Part shown: piece after piece, positions 29,288-38,747 of the stretch
Layout: the number at the start of each line of letters is the position of its first letter
How positions within the stretch are numbered: position 1 is the stretch's first letter
NCBI RefSeq assembly: GCF_006337105.1
Contig: NZ_CP040871.1
Coordinates: 868,001-932,000, forward strand
Source of the DNA: Thermomonas aquatica
Lineage (GTDB): Bacteria; Pseudomonadota; Gammaproteobacteria; Xanthomonadales; Xanthomonadaceae
Length of the DNA stretch: 64,000 nucleotides
Reading direction: 5' to 3'
Notes under the pieces: generated by a model
Database searches by the model: none
The model's input: only the letters and a program-made list of their open reading frames with translations
Told to the model about the DNA's origin: nothing
Program-made: the position numbers and the translations under genes

Positions 29288-29381
29288 GAATATGCCAGTA
29301 GTCACGCCACGGCAACGAAACGTTCACCGCCCGCGAAACCCCGGCGCGCGAGCATCGAAGGCCCGCCGCAAGGAGGCAGCC

Positions 29382-29576
29382 ATGCCACGCGGAGACAAGT
29401 CGGCCTATACCGACAAGCAGAAGCGCCAGGCCGCGCACATCGAGGAGAGCGAACGCAAGCAAGGGCGTTCGCGGGAGGATGCCGAGCGCATCGCCTGGGC
29501 CACGGTCAACAAGCAGGACGGCGGCGGCAAGAAGTCCGGCAGCGGCCGCAAGCGGGCGAAGAAGAAGGCCGCCTGA
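29382..29576 (+). CDS. Small basic KGG-type stress-associated protein
   Basis: Protein of 64 residues, MPRGDKSAYTDKQKRQ at the start, with the ERIAWATVNKQDGGGKKSGS segment characteristic of a small family often mis-named plasmid stabilization protein. The C terminus is strongly basic (KRAKKKAA). The start is fixed by a strong AAGGAGG ribosome-binding site before ATG 29382. The role is not established; the length and charge suggest binding to nucleic acid. It is divergent from the PadR operon and may share its control region. There is no toxin partner nearby. Confidence 0.75.
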   Translation: MPRGDKSAYTDKQKRQAAHIEESERKQGRSREDAERIAWATVNKQDGGGKKSGSGRKRAKKKAA

Positions 29577-29615
29577 GCGCGGCGCGGGCTATGCTCGGCA
29601 TCCCTTCGACCATGG

Positions 29616-30089
29616 ATGCCGACGATGGACATGCCCAAGCCCGGTCCGGAACACGCCAAGCTGATGCGCTTCGCCGGCCACTGGGCCGGCGACGAAGTGT
29701 TGGCGCCCTCGCCCTGGGGTCCGGGCGGGCCGGCCAGCGGCGCGACGACGATGCGCGTCGGTCTCGACGGCATGGCGCTGCTGCAGGACTACGAGGAGAC
29801 CAAGGACGGCGCGGTGGCGTTCCACGGCCACGGCGTGTTCGTGATCGATCCGCAGGGCAGCGACGTGCTGTGGTGGTGGTTCGATTCGATGGGCTTCCCG
29901 CCGGACGGCCCGGCGCGCGGCCGCTGGGACGGCGACGTGCTGCTGTTCGAGAAAACCACGCCGATGGGCGAAGGCCGCTACCGCTACGAATTCTTCGGCG
30001 ACCGCTATACCTTCGCGATGTCCAACCGCTTCCCCGGCCAGTCCGATTTCACCGAAATGATGCGCGGCGACTACGCCCGCACCGCCTGA
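29616..30089 (+). CDS. DUF1579-family protein
   Basis: Protein of 157 residues in the DUF1579 group: the FAGHWAGDEVLAP start of the fold, GATTMRVGLDGMALLQDYEE, and RYRYEFFGDRYTFAMSN are the recurrent elements of this beta-barrel-like family. No catalytic residue is recognised and function is unknown. Three in-frame ATGs lie close together (29616, 29625, 29631); I use the first. It has no export signal, so it is probably cytosolic. The TGA at 30087-30089 overlaps the ATG of a possible 4-residue-longer cyclophilin start at 30089, so the two genes are probably co-transcribed. Confidence 0.8.
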   Translation: MPTMDMPKPGPEHAKLMRFAGHWAGDEVLAPSPWGPGGPASGATTMRVGLDGMALLQDYEETKDGAVAFHGHGVFVIDPQGSDVLWWWFDSMGFPPDGPARGRWDGDVLLFEKTTPMGEGRYRYEFFGDRYTFAMSNRFPGQSDFTEMMRGDYARTA

Positions 30090-30100
30090 TGGAGAAACAG

Positions 30101-31024
30101 ATGCGCACCACGCTGCTCTGCACCGCCCTGCTTGCCCTGCTGTCCGCCAACCTGCACGCGGAGGACGCGAAGCAGCCGCCGAAGCGCAAGTCGGCCAAGG
30201 AGATCATCGACGCCGCCCCGGCCAGCGCCTGGCGCGACCTGGATCCGGCCAACACCCTGTACATGGAGTTGCCGACCGGCCGCGTGATCGTCGAGCTCGC
30301 CCCCGGCTTCGCGCCGGAGCACGTGGCCAACATCAAGACCATGGCCAGGGGCGGCTTCTGGGACGGGCTGAGCATCTACCGCTCGCAGGACAACTTCGTG
30401 GTCCAGTTCGGCGATGCCGACGGCGACGACAAGGCGAAGGCCAAGCCCTTCCCCGCCGGCACCAAGCAGCACCTGCCGGCGGAATTCACCCGCAGCGACA
30501 AGGGCGTGCATTTCGACAGGCTGCCCGACGTCGACGGCTGGGCACCGCAGGTCGGCTTCGTCGACGGCATGCCCGCCGCGCACGACCCGAAGACCGGCAA
30601 GAGCTGGATCGCGCACTGCTACGGCGTGCTCGGCGCCGGCCGCAACAACCCGCCGGACAGCAGCATCGGCGCCGAACTGTACGTCGTGATCGGCCAGGCC
30701 CCGCGCGCGCTCGACCACCAGCTCACGGTCGTCGGCCGCGTGGTCAAGGGCATGGAGCTGCTCAGCACGATCCCGCGCGGCCCCGACCCGATGGGCTTCT
30801 ACGAGAAACCGGAGCAACGCGCACCGATCGTCTCGATCAAGCTGGCCAGCGACGTGCCGCAGGCGCAGCGCACCCCGCTGCAGCTGCTGCGCACCGACAG
30901 CCAGGCCTTCATCGACGCCACCGAGGCGCGCCGCAACCGGGTCGACGATTTCTACACCGTGCCCGCCGGCCACATCGACCTGTGCAACGTGGCCTTGCCG
31001 GTGCGCACGCCGCCGGCGAAGTAA
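30101..31024 (+). CDS. Exported cyclophilin-type peptidyl-prolyl isomerase
   Basis: Periplasmic cyclophilin-like protein of 307 residues. A signal peptide (about 1-20, LLSANLHA) is followed by a basic linker and a cyclophilin core: [42 protein letters not shown], then the [35 protein letters not shown] segment, read in three parts. A large insertion of about 70 residues separates the strands, and a C-terminal extension of about 60 residues ends in VRTPPAK. The ATG at 30101 is preceded by GGAG six bases upstream. The role is folding of exported proteins; whether activity is retained cannot be judged. Confidence 0.88.
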   Translation: MRTTLLCTALLALLSANLHAEDAKQPPKRKSAKEIIDAAPASAWRDLDPANTLYMELPTGRVIVELAPGFAPEHVANIKTMARGGFWDGLSIYRSQDNFVVQFGDADGDDKAKAKPFPAGTKQHLPAEFTRSDKGVHFDRLPDVDGWAPQVGFVDGMPAAHDPKTGKSWIAHCYGVLGAGRNNPPDSSIGAELYVVIGQAPRALDHQLTVVGRVVKGMELLSTIPRGPDPMGFYEKPEQRAPIVSIKLASDVPQAQRTPLQLLRTDSQAFIDATEARRNRVDDFYTVPAGHIDLCNVALPVRTPPAK

Positions 31025-31040
31025 GGGCATCGCGATGAAG

Positions 31041-31067
31041 AAAAAGGCGGCCAATGGCCGCCTTTTT
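31041..31067. terminator. Bidirectional intrinsic terminator
   Basis: A perfect 12-bp inverted repeat, AAAAAGGCGGCC and GGCCGCCTTTTT with a three-base loop, lies between the convergent cyclophilin and TonB-receptor genes. Both strands have the T-run after the stem. Confidence 0.93.
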
Positions 31068-31092
31068 CCTTGCATCGACAATCGCGGCCGCG

Positions 31093-33561
31093 TCAGAACT
31101 CCTTGCTGAAGCGCACGCCCAGCGTGCGCGGCTGGGCGAACACGGTGTAGGACTCCTGCCCGCAGGTCAGCGCCGCGCATTCGGAGAACCGCGCCAGCTG
31201 CCCGCGCGTGTTGAAGGCATTCTTCAGGAACACGTCGATCGACCAGCTGTCCTTCTTCCAGCCGGCGGACAGGTCGGTCAGGGTGTAGGCGCCCAGCTTG
31301 CCGAACACCGCGCTCTGCGCGTCGCGCAGGTCGTTGGTGCGGTCGCCCTGGTGCGCCACCGACGCCTGCCAGTAGGCCTCGCCGCCATGGAAGTCGAAGG
31401 TGTAGCGCGCGTTGAGGTTGCCCTTGAACTTGGCGGTGACCGGCAGGCGGGTGCCATTGGCCGCCAGCGGCCCGGACACGACGTTGCCGTTCGGGTCCAC
31501 GGTGCCTGCCGGGCAGCTGGTCTCGGGGCTGCCGTCCGGCTTCAGCCAGCCGCAGTAATTCGCGGTCAGCTTGGCGTCGTACCAGGCGAAGCCGCCGTTG
31601 ATCTGCAGGTTGTAGGTGGCCGCCCAGGCCAGGTCCAGCTCCAGGCCGTCGATGCGCGCCGAGTTCGCGTTGCGGATCTCGGTCAGGCCGTTCTGGCCGA
31701 GGTAGGAGAACTGGAAGTCGTCCCAGTTCTCGCGGAACAGCGCGCCGTTGAACACCAGCTTGTTGTCCGCCCAGCTGGTCTTCCAGCCGAACTCGTAGTT
31801 GGTCAGGAAGTCCGAGGTGTACGGCGGCAGCGTGCCGCGGCGGTTGATGCCGCCGGGCCGGTAGCCCTCCGACCAGGTGGCGTAGACCATCTTCTTGTCG
31901 TCGATCTGCCAGGTCAGGTTGACCCGGCCGATGTGGTCGTTTTCATGCGTGCCCTTGTCCAGGTTGACGCAGGGCGCGCCGTGGAACTGCTCGCTGGAGA
32001 AGCACTGCGAGACGCCGGTGCTGCCGCTGAAGCCGTCGCCGTAGCCGAAGAAGCCCTTCAGGCTGTTGTCGTTGCGGAAGAAGCGCATGCCGCCGGTCAG
32101 GGTCAGGCGATCGGTGAGGTCGTAGGACAGCTCGCCGAACACCGCCTTGTCGCGGTCCTTGCGCTGCTGCGCGGTCAGCCAGATGGTGTCCGCCCAGCCG
32201 TTGACCTCGATGTCGGTTGCCAGGCCGTCCACCCTGTAGCGCTGGAAGATGTCGTGGCTCTGCTGTTGCCAGAACAGGCCGGCGACCATGCGGAAACGGC
32301 TATCCTGCGGCGATGCGATGCGCAGTTCGTGGCTGGTGCGCTTGTAGCCGTCCGTGGCCTGGATGTATTGCGACGGATTGATCAGGTCGCCGTTGTCGTC
32401 GTAGAAGTACGCGCCGTAGCCGGCCAGGCTGTCGTACCAGAAGCCGTAGTCGGCGTAGTCCGCCTCCGAATCCACGTCGCGCTTCATGTTCGAGAACACG
32501 TAGGTCAGGTCGAAGTTGCCGACCTTGCCCTCCACCGTCAGCGCCGCCTGGTGCCAGCGGTCGTCCGAGGATTCCGGATAGAAGTGCTTGACCGCGAGTT
32601 CGGCGCTGGACGGGTCGTAGCCGAAATCCGTGTTGCCGACATTCGGATCGACGCCGGTGCTGCCGTGCGCCTTCATCTTCTGCGCGACCAGGGTCGGGGT
32701 GATGGTCCAGTTGTCGTTGATGTCGAAGCGCAGCGAGCCGCGCACGCCGACGGTGTCGGCATCGTTGAAATCCTTCTCGACGCGAGCGGCGTTGTCGATG
32801 GTGATGCCGGAGGTCGGGAAGGTGCGGGTGCCGTGGATGTTGTCGACGTAGCCGGCGTCGTGCTTCTGCCAGCCGACCAGGCGCACTGCCGCATGGTCGT
32901 TGATCGGCACGTTGACGAAGCCTTCCAGCACGTGGCCGATCCCGCCGTCCTCGATCTTACTGCCCTCGACCGAGAACCCGGCCGAATAGCCCGACGGATC
33001 CGGCTTGCGGGTGATGATGCGCACCGTACCGGACTGCGAGTTGGCGCCGTACAGCGTGCCCTGCGGGCCAGCCAGCGCCTCGACGCGCTCGATGTCGTAC
33101 ATGTGGATGTCGAGCGCGCCGGTGATGGTGGTGATCGGCTGCTCGTCCAGGTACATCGCCGCGCTGGGCTGCGAACCGGAGTGGTTGGCGTCGTTGCCGC
33201 TGGCCACGCCGCGCATGTACAGCTGGACGAAGCCGGGGCCGGAGAACACGCCGCCGCCCGAGGTGCCGAACGACAGGCTGGGGATCAGCTTGGCGTAGTC
33301 GTTGAAGGCGGCGACGTTCTGCTGCTCGAGCTGGGTATTGCCCAGCACCTGCAGGCTGATCGGCACCTTCTGCAGGTTCTCCTCGCGCTTCTGCGCGGTC
33401 ACCGTGATGGTGTCGAGGGTGCGCGCCTGCTTGTCCGGCGAAGCCTGCGCATCGGCGGACTGCGCCCAGGCTTGCGGAGCGAAGGCCAGGGCCACTGCCG
33501 CGGCCAGCGGCAGTTTTCGGAACGGACGGGTCTTGCGGGCAATGCGCTTGCTGGCGTGCAT
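31093..33561 (-). CDS. TonB-dependent outer-membrane receptor
   Basis: Receptor of 822 residues. A signal peptide (about 1-33, ending AWAQ) is followed by a TonB-box-like DTITVTAQKREENLQKVP, the plug domain (about 55-175, with RGVASGNDANHSG, YLDEQPITT, GPQGTLYGANSQSGTVRIIT), and a 22-strand barrel with a terminal aromatic residue (LGVRFSKEF). This subgroup lacks an N-terminal carboxypeptidase-like domain. Substrate not readable: this family takes up iron chelators, vitamins, and in Xanthomonadaceae often plant glycans. It follows a TPR-sulfotransferase gene by 47 bases in the same direction, a recurrent pairing. Confidence 0.92.
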   Translation of the reverse strand: MHASKRIARKTRPFRKLPLAAAVALAFAPQAWAQSADAQASPDKQARTLDTITVTAQKREENLQKVPISLQVLGNTQLEQQNVAAFNDYAKLIPSLSFGTSGGGVFSGPGFVQLYMRGVASGNDANHSGSQPSAAMYLDEQPITTITGALDIHMYDIERVEALAGPQGTLYGANSQSGTVRIITRKPDPSGYSAGFSVEGSKIEDGGIGHVLEGFVNVPINDHAAVRLVGWQKHDAGYVDNIHGTRTFPTSGITIDNAARVEKDFNDADTVGVRGSLRFDINDNWTITPTLVAQKMKAHGSTGVDPNVGNTDFGYDPSSAELAVKHFYPESSDDRWHQAALTVEGKVGNFDLTYVFSNMKRDVDSEADYADYGFWYDSLAGYGAYFYDDNGDLINPSQYIQATDGYKRTSHELRIASPQDSRFRMVAGLFWQQQSHDIFQRYRVDGLATDIEVNGWADTIWLTAQQRKDRDKAVFGELSYDLTDRLTLTGGMRFFRNDNSLKGFFGYGDGFSGSTGVSQCFSSEQFHGAPCVNLDKGTHENDHIGRVNLTWQIDDKKMVYATWSEGYRPGGINRRGTLPPYTSDFLTNYEFGWKTSWADNKLVFNGALFRENWDDFQFSYLGQNGLTEIRNANSARIDGLELDLAWAATYNLQINGGFAWYDAKLTANYCGWLKPDGSPETSCPAGTVDPNGNVVSGPLAANGTRLPVTAKFKGNLNARYTFDFHGGEAYWQASVAHQGDRTNDLRDAQSAVFGKLGAYTLTDLSAGWKKDSWSIDVFLKNAFNTRGQLARFSECAALTCGQESYTVFAQPRTLGVRFSKEF

Positions 33562-33608
33562 CTCGGGTTCCCCACGGGTGGTTTGCCGAAGATTACGCTT
33601 TTTTAACG

Positions 33609-35639
33609 CTAAACCGGCAACTCCCCCGCCGGCGGCACCGCCGGGTAATGGTCGAGGACGGGTCCCAGCGCCAGCTTGAGCGGGTACAGCCAGGACTCGT
33701 AGTGCCGCCACTGGTCCACGCCTTCGCGGTAGATCGGCCGCCGCACCTGCTCCGAGCTGGCGGTGCGTACCGCGCGCTCGTTCTCGAAGAAACGCAGGCA
33801 GCGTTCGTCGAACTCGAGGCCGCAATAGGCGAGCAACGCGCGCACCTGCGCCTCGGTATCGTCCACCATCCGTTCGTAGATCACCCGATGCACGCGGCCG
33901 GGCAGCACTTCGTCGAAATGCGCCATCAACGCCACGTAGTCCGCGTAGTAGCGCCCCATGTCGGCCAGGTCGTAGCTGAAGTTCTGGCCCCTGGCGAAGT
34001 GCTGCTTGAAGTTGGAGAAGCCGCAGGCCAGCGGATGCCGGCGCGCATCGATGATCTTCGCGTTCGGCAGGATCAGCTGGATCAGCCCGACGTGCGCGAA
34101 GTTGTTCGGCATCTTGTCGATGAAGAACGGGCGACCGAGCTTGCGCTGGACGCGGGTGGTTTCGATGTAGCGCCTGCCGAGCGCCTCGAATTCCGCCGAG
34201 TCCAGCGTCGCGACGATGTCGTGGTAGGAGACCGCCTCCGGCTGCTTCGACTGGGCTCGCAGGTCGCGGGTGATCGCGATGATGTCCGGCAGCTCCATCG
34301 TCGCCTCGACCTGCGGATGGCTCGACAGGATCTGCTCGATCAGGGTGGAACCCGCGCGAGGCATGCCGATGATGAAAATCGGTGACGGATCGCCGTGACC
34401 GACGCCCGCGCGTTCAAGGAGGAAGTCGCGCGTGTACGTGGCTTGCGCGCGCCGCCTGCGTTGCGCGTTCTGCTCCGCGTTGTAGGGCAACTGCGCGCGG
34501 CGCAGCGCATTGCCGCTGGCGTAATGGGCGAACGAGGCGGCGTACTCGGCGGCATCCTCCAGCGCCTTGCCCAGCGCGAACTCGAAGTGCAGGCGTTGGT
34601 CGTCGTCGAGATCCTCGCGTTGCAGCTGACGCTGCATCGCCGCGATGTCGCTCGCGTCGAAACGCACGGTCTTGAGGTTGGCCAGGCTCCACCAGGCCCC
34701 ACCGAAACCGGGGTTCAGCTCGATCGCGCGGCGATAGGCGATGATGGCGCGCTCGGTCTGTCCCTCGGTCTTGAGCGCATGGCCCAGGCTCATCCACACC
34801 CGCGGCTCCTTGGGCCGCTTGTCGAGGATGGATTCGTACAACCGGATCGCGCTGCCGTAGTTGCCGAGCTTGCCCAGCACCACCGCCTTCAGGTTCTGCA
34901 GATTGGGATTGTCCGCGTCGTTGGCCAGCAGGCTTTCGAGTTCGACCAGCGCATCTTCATGCCGGCTGCTGCGATCCAGCACCAGCGCATAGTTGTGTCG
35001 CGCCATCGTGAAGCCAGGCGCGAGTTGCAGGCAGCGTTCCAGCAACGCAAGTGCTTGGTCGTTGCGCCCCACGCGCGCACCCAGCTCGGCCAGCATGCGC
35101 ATCGCCGCCACGTCGTTCGGCATCGCGCGCAACCGATCGCGCAACTTCTGCTCGGCCTGGGGCAGGTCGCCGGCGTTGAGCGCCCGGCCTGCTGCCATCA
35201 ATTGCGCATCGTGCATGCCGGTGCGCGCATGCTGCAGGTAGGCGCTGGCCGCCTTGGCGCGCTCGCCCGCGGCATCGAGCAAATGGGCGAGGCGAAGCCA
35301 GACCAGCGGCAAGGTCGGCAGCAGGCGCGCCGCATGTTCGACTGCGGCGATGGCTTCGTCGCCTCGGCCGGCGCCCGCCAACGCCATGCCCAGCTCCAGG
35401 TGCACTCGCGATGCGTTCGGCTGTTCAAGTGCCAGCGGTTCCAGTTCGGCCAGGGCCCGCACGTACTCGCCTTGCGCGGCATGCGCCATCCCCAAGATCA
35501 GGCGGGCACCGGGCTCGCCTGGCACGGCCATCAGGATTTGCCGGGCCTGCTCGGCGGCGAGTTCCGGGTCGCGCGCGTACAACCGCATGGCATTGGCTGG
35601 TGCGGCGTCAACGGTCGCAGTCGGCTCGGTATCGCTCAT
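33609..35639 (-). CDS. TPR-repeat sulfotransferase
   Basis: Cytosolic-looking protein of 676 residues. About ten tetratricopeptide-like repeats (residues about 5-385) precede a sulfotransferase domain with the PAPS 5'-phosphosulfate loop IIGMPRAGSTLIEQIL (about 421-436) and the 3'-phosphate binding ARRHPLACGFSNF (about 529-541), similar to tyrosyl- or carbohydrate-sulfotransferases. The start at 35639 (MSDTEPT) has an AAGGA sequence five bases before it; two ATGs upstream (35654, 35690) are less likely. It is directly upstream of a TonB receptor gene. Acceptor molecule unknown. Confidence 0.88.
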   Translation of the reverse strand: MSDTEPTATVDAAPANAMRLYARDPELAAEQARQILMAVPGEPGARLILGMAHAAQGEYVRALAELEPLALEQPNASRVHLELGMALAGAGRGDEAIAAVEHAARLLPTLPLVWLRLAHLLDAAGERAKAASAYLQHARTGMHDAQLMAAGRALNAGDLPQAEQKLRDRLRAMPNDVAAMRMLAELGARVGRNDQALALLERCLQLAPGFTMARHNYALVLDRSSRHEDALVELESLLANDADNPNLQNLKAVVLGKLGNYGSAIRLYESILDKRPKEPRVWMSLGHALKTEGQTERAIIAYRRAIELNPGFGGAWWSLANLKTVRFDASDIAAMQRQLQREDLDDDQRLHFEFALGKALEDAAEYAASFAHYASGNALRRAQLPYNAEQNAQRRRRAQATYTRDFLLERAGVGHGDPSPIFIIGMPRAGSTLIEQILSSHPQVEATMELPDIIAITRDLRAQSKQPEAVSYHDIVATLDSAEFEALGRRYIETTRVQRKLGRPFFIDKMPNNFAHVGLIQLILPNAKIIDARRHPLACGFSNFKQHFARGQNFSYDLADMGRYYADYVALMAHFDEVLPGRVHRVIYERMVDDTEAQVRALLAYCGLEFDERCLRFFENERAVRTASSEQVRRPIYREGVDQWRHYESWLYPLKLALGPVLDHYPAVPPAGELPV

Positions 35640-35782
35640 CTTGTCCTTCGGCATCGGGAACAACCGTGCCTTCCGGACACGATTGGGCAATCTACCCGCG
35701 CGGCAACGGCAGCGTCCAGCGCGCTCACCCCGTCTTAGCCTGTCCGCGCCTAGCCTGACCCACCCCGCCGGAGAAGCCCGCC

Positions 35783-36076
35783 ATGCCCCTGCTCCGCCTG
35801 CGCGTGACCGGACGCGAGGACGACGTCCGCGCGATCGGCAACCTGCTGCAAAGCCTGGACGGCGTCGGCCACGTCGAGGAAATCGACGACCTGATGCCGC
35901 ACATGGACGATGCCGATTCCAGCTCGGCCGGGCTGAGCGACCTCAGCGGCCCGGACACCCACGAGCTGGAGATCGAGGCCTCGAACGCCTCGGCCGCCAA
36001 GCGCGTGCGCGAAGCGGTGGAAGCGCTGGCCTTCGACCTCGACCTGCTGGTCGAATTCGAGCACGACGAGGGTTGA
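35783..36076 (+). CDS. Unrecognised small acidic protein
   Basis: Acidic protein of 97 residues beginning MPLLRLRVTGREDDVRAI. The pattern of alternating strand and helix (about 3-25, then 60-97 with a second strand LDLLVEFEHD) resembles a small ferredoxin-like/ACT-like fold, as in proteins that sense a ligand or pair with membrane transporters, but I recognise no family. A serine/glycine linker lies in the middle. A GGAG ribosome-binding site precedes the start. It is divergent from the TPR-sulfotransferase; the 143-bp gap holds promoters for both. Confidence 0.7.
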   Translation: MPLLRLRVTGREDDVRAIGNLLQSLDGVGHVEEIDDLMPHMDDADSSSAGLSDLSGPDTHELEIEASNASAAKRVREAVEALAFDLDLLVEFEHDEG

Positions 36077-36105
36077 GCGGCCGCCGCCCGCGACCCGTAG
36101 CCGCG

Positions 36106-36456
36106 CTACCGGCTGGCGCCGTCGAACGGCATCACCTTGAGCGATGCCAGTTCCACGTCCGGCAGGCAGCGCACGTTGACCGCGACCGTGGCCTCGCCGG
36201 TGTTCGGGTTCACGCCCTCGCCGAACGGCGCGCAACCGCAGTGGGCGCAGAAGCGATGGCGGATGGTGTGCGAGTTGAAGGTATAGGTGGCGATGTCGGC
36301 TTCCGGCGTGTGCAGGGCCAGCGCACTGCGCGGGAAGAATGCCAGCAGGCTGCCGCGACGGCGGCACAGCGAGCAATTGCAGTCGATGGCCGTCTCGATC
36401 TCGCCCTCGAGGGTGAACGCGATCCGGCCGCAGTGGCAGCTTCCCTGGTGGGTCAT
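36106..36456 (-). CDS. GFA-family (CENP-V/GFA) zinc protein
   Basis: Protein of 116 residues in the glutathione-dependent formaldehyde-activating enzyme (GFA) family. The cysteine set for two zinc sites is visible: GSCHCGRI (about 5-12), NCSLCRRRG (about 27-35), and FCAHCGCAPF (about 69-78). Not all members act on formaldehyde, so the true substrate, possibly an S-hydroxymethyl or thiol conjugate, is unknown. It is divergent from the M1 peptidase gene with about 99 bp between. A second histidine-containing segment TFNSHTIRHRF is also typical. Confidence 0.88.
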   Translation of the reverse strand: MTHQGSCHCGRIAFTLEGEIETAIDCNCSLCRRRGSLLAFFPRSALALHTPEADIATYTFNSHTIRHRFCAHCGCAPFGEGVNPNTGEATVAVNVRCLPDVELASLKVMPFDGASR

Positions 36457-36555
36457 GGCGGGGGTTCCGGGGGGGATGACTTCCGTATCTTGCCAGCCGG
36501 GCCGGCATCGCACACCCTAGGGATTCTGTTTGGCCCTCCCTGCCGGAACCCGCCC

Positions 36556-38739
36556 ATGCACACGAGTCGTGCCGCTGCCGTTTTGCTTGCCGTCCTGTCG
36601 ATGTGGGGCGCCACGGCGCATGCCGCGCCCGCCCTCCCGGCCGCGGGCGCCTGCCCCGAGATCCCGCTGGCCGGCGCGGACGCCGCCGCGGTGCGCACGC
36701 CCAGCGCGGCCGATGCCTGGGGCGGCGCGCGCGGCGGCAGCGAAGCCACCCTGTCCAACCGGGTGGTCGCGTATTCGATCGACGCCGAGCTCGACCCGGT
36801 CAAGCACACGATCAAGGGCAAGCAGGCGCTGACCTGGCGCAACCGCAGCGCGCAGCCGGTGTGCAGCGTGTACCTGCACCTGTACCTCAACGGCTTCGAG
36901 GGCCATGGCAGCACCTTCATGACCGAGCAGCGCGCCAGCGAAAGCGGCTTCCGCAGCGACGTCGACACCAAGGACGGCGAATACGGCTACATCCGCCTGG
37001 ACAAGGTGGCGCAGGGCGGCGCTGCGGCGAAATGGCGCTTCGTGCAGCCGGACGGCGGCCCGAAGACCGACCGCAGCGTGGTCCGCATCGACCTGCCGCA
37101 GCCGGTCGCGCCTGGCGCCAGCACCACCCTCGACATCGACTTCTTCGACCAGTTGCCGCGGGTGGTCGCACGCACCGGCTACTACGGCAGCTTCCACCTG
37201 GTCGCGCAGTGGTTCCCGAAGATCGGCGTGCTGGAGCTGCCGGGCGAGCGCGGCGCCACCGCACCGCGCTGGAACGCGCACGAATTCCACCTGCACAGCG
37301 AGTTCTACGCCGACTTCGGCAGCTACGACGTGCGCATCACCGTGCCCAGGGGCTACACCGTCGGGTCGACCGGCGTGCCGAAGGCCGCGCCTGTCGAGAA
37401 GGGCGGCAAGGTCACCCACAACTACGTGCAGGACGACGTGCACGACTTCGCCTGGACCGCGGACAAGCGCTACGCCAAGCCGATGACGCAGGTGTGGAAC
37501 GGCCCGAACGGACCGGTGCAGGTCAGCGTCCTCTACACGCCGGAATACGCATCGAATGCGAAGCCGGTGCTGCAGGCCACCATCGACTCGCTCAAGTACT
37601 TCTCGGACACCCTCGGCGGGTATCCGTACAAGAGCGCCACCGCGGTGATCCCGCCCTATGGCGCGGACGAAGCCGGCGGCATGGAATACCCGACCTTCTT
37701 CACCGCCGACAGCACCGCGCAGGACGAGCCGGGCACGCCGGGCCGCTTCGCGCTGGATTTCGTCACCGTGCACGAATTCGGCCACGGCTATTTCTACGGG
37801 ATCCTGGCCTCCAACGAGTTCGAGGAGCCCTACCTCGACGAAGGCATGAACGAGTACTGGGACCAGCGGATGATGACCGCGCGCAAGCAGGACATCGTGC
37901 TGACCAAGCCGTGGATGCAGCTGTACGGGATCGGCACCCGGATCGCCCCGTTCGAGATGGAACGGCTCGGCGCCAGCCTCGGCGACCCCGCCGACCCGCT
38001 CGGCGGCAATTCCTGGGAGCGCCTGTCCAGCGGCAGCTACAACACCGTCTACACGCGCACCGCCACCGCGATGCGGCAGATCGAGGCGTTGGTCGGCACC
38101 CCGGCGATGGAACGGGCGATGAAGCTGTACTACGCGCGCTGGAAGTTCCGCCACCCCTCCACTGCCGACCTGCAGGCCGCGCTGGCCGAAGGCACCGGCA
38201 GGGCCGACATCGTCGATGCCGCCTTCGACGCCTTCATCTACGGCACCGGCAAGGTCGACGACCGCGTGTCCAGCATCAAGAGCGAAGAGATCCTGCCGCT
38301 GCCCGGCTACCGCGATTACAAGGGCCAGCGGGTGCTGGTCGGCGGCAAGCAGATCGACAAGGCCATCGACGCCCTGCGCGAGAAGTGGAAGAAGGCGCAC
38401 CCGAAGGCCAAGGCGTGGGAAGGCGCCTTCCCCTACCGCAGCATCGTGGTCGTGCGCCGCGACGGCCTGGCCGTGCCGCAGACCCTGCGGGTGAAGTTCG
38501 CCGACGGCAGCCAGCGCGACATGGCGGTGACCGGCAGCGGCAGCTGGCAGCGCTTCGTCTTCGTCGGCCCGGCCAAGGCGGTCTCCGCCCAGCTCGACCC
38601 GGACGACAATATCCGCCTGGACAGCGACGAGCTCAACGACAGCCGCACCGCGGAAGCGAACGGCGACGCCGCGCGCCGCTGGTTCCGCGATTTCGCCATG
38701 CTGCTGCAATCCCTGTTCGCCCTGCTGGCAACCGTCTGA
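36556..38739 (+). CDS. Exported M1-family (gluzincin) aminopeptidase
   Basis: Secreted zinc peptidase of 727 residues. A signal peptide (about 1-23) precedes an N-terminal beta-domain, then the GGMEYPTFF substrate motif (about 374-382, equivalent to GAMEN) and HEFGH at 406-410 with Glu429 at the exact 18-residue spacing of the M1 family. The distinctive C-terminal region is long and ends with a hydrophobic helix (LLQSLFALLAT), so the protein may be membrane-tethered. Substrate specificity is unknown. The stop is nine bases before the next gene, which codes for a multi-helix membrane protein, suggesting an operon. Confidence 0.9.
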   Translation: MHTSRAAAVLLAVLSMWGATAHAAPALPAAGACPEIPLAGADAAAVRTPSAADAWGGARGGSEATLSNRVVAYSIDAELDPVKHTIKGKQALTWRNRSAQPVCSVYLHLYLNGFEGHGSTFMTEQRASESGFRSDVDTKDGEYGYIRLDKVAQGGAAAKWRFVQPDGGPKTDRSVVRIDLPQPVAPGASTTLDIDFFDQLPRVVARTGYYGSFHLVAQWFPKIGVLELPGERGATAPRWNAHEFHLHSEFYADFGSYDVRITVPRGYTVGSTGVPKAAPVEKGGKVTHNYVQDDVHDFAWTADKRYAKPMTQVWNGPNGPVQVSVLYTPEYASNAKPVLQATIDSLKYFSDTLGGYPYKSATAVIPPYGADEAGGMEYPTFFTADSTAQDEPGTPGRFALDFVTVHEFGHGYFYGILASNEFEEPYLDEGMNEYWDQRMMTARKQDIVLTKPWMQLYGIGTRIAPFEMERLGASLGDPADPLGGNSWERLSSGSYNTVYTRTATAMRQIEALVGTPAMERAMKLYYARWKFRHPSTADLQAALAEGTGRADIVDAAFDAFIYGTGKVDDRVSSIKSEEILPLPGYRDYKGQRVLVGGKQIDKAIDALREKWKKAHPKAKAWEGAFPYRSIVVVRRDGLAVPQTLRVKFADGSQRDMAVTGSGSWQRFVFVGPAKAVSAQLDPDDNIRLDSDELNDSRTAEANGDAARRWFRDFAMLLQSLFALLATV

Positions 38740-38747
38740 GGCCCGCC

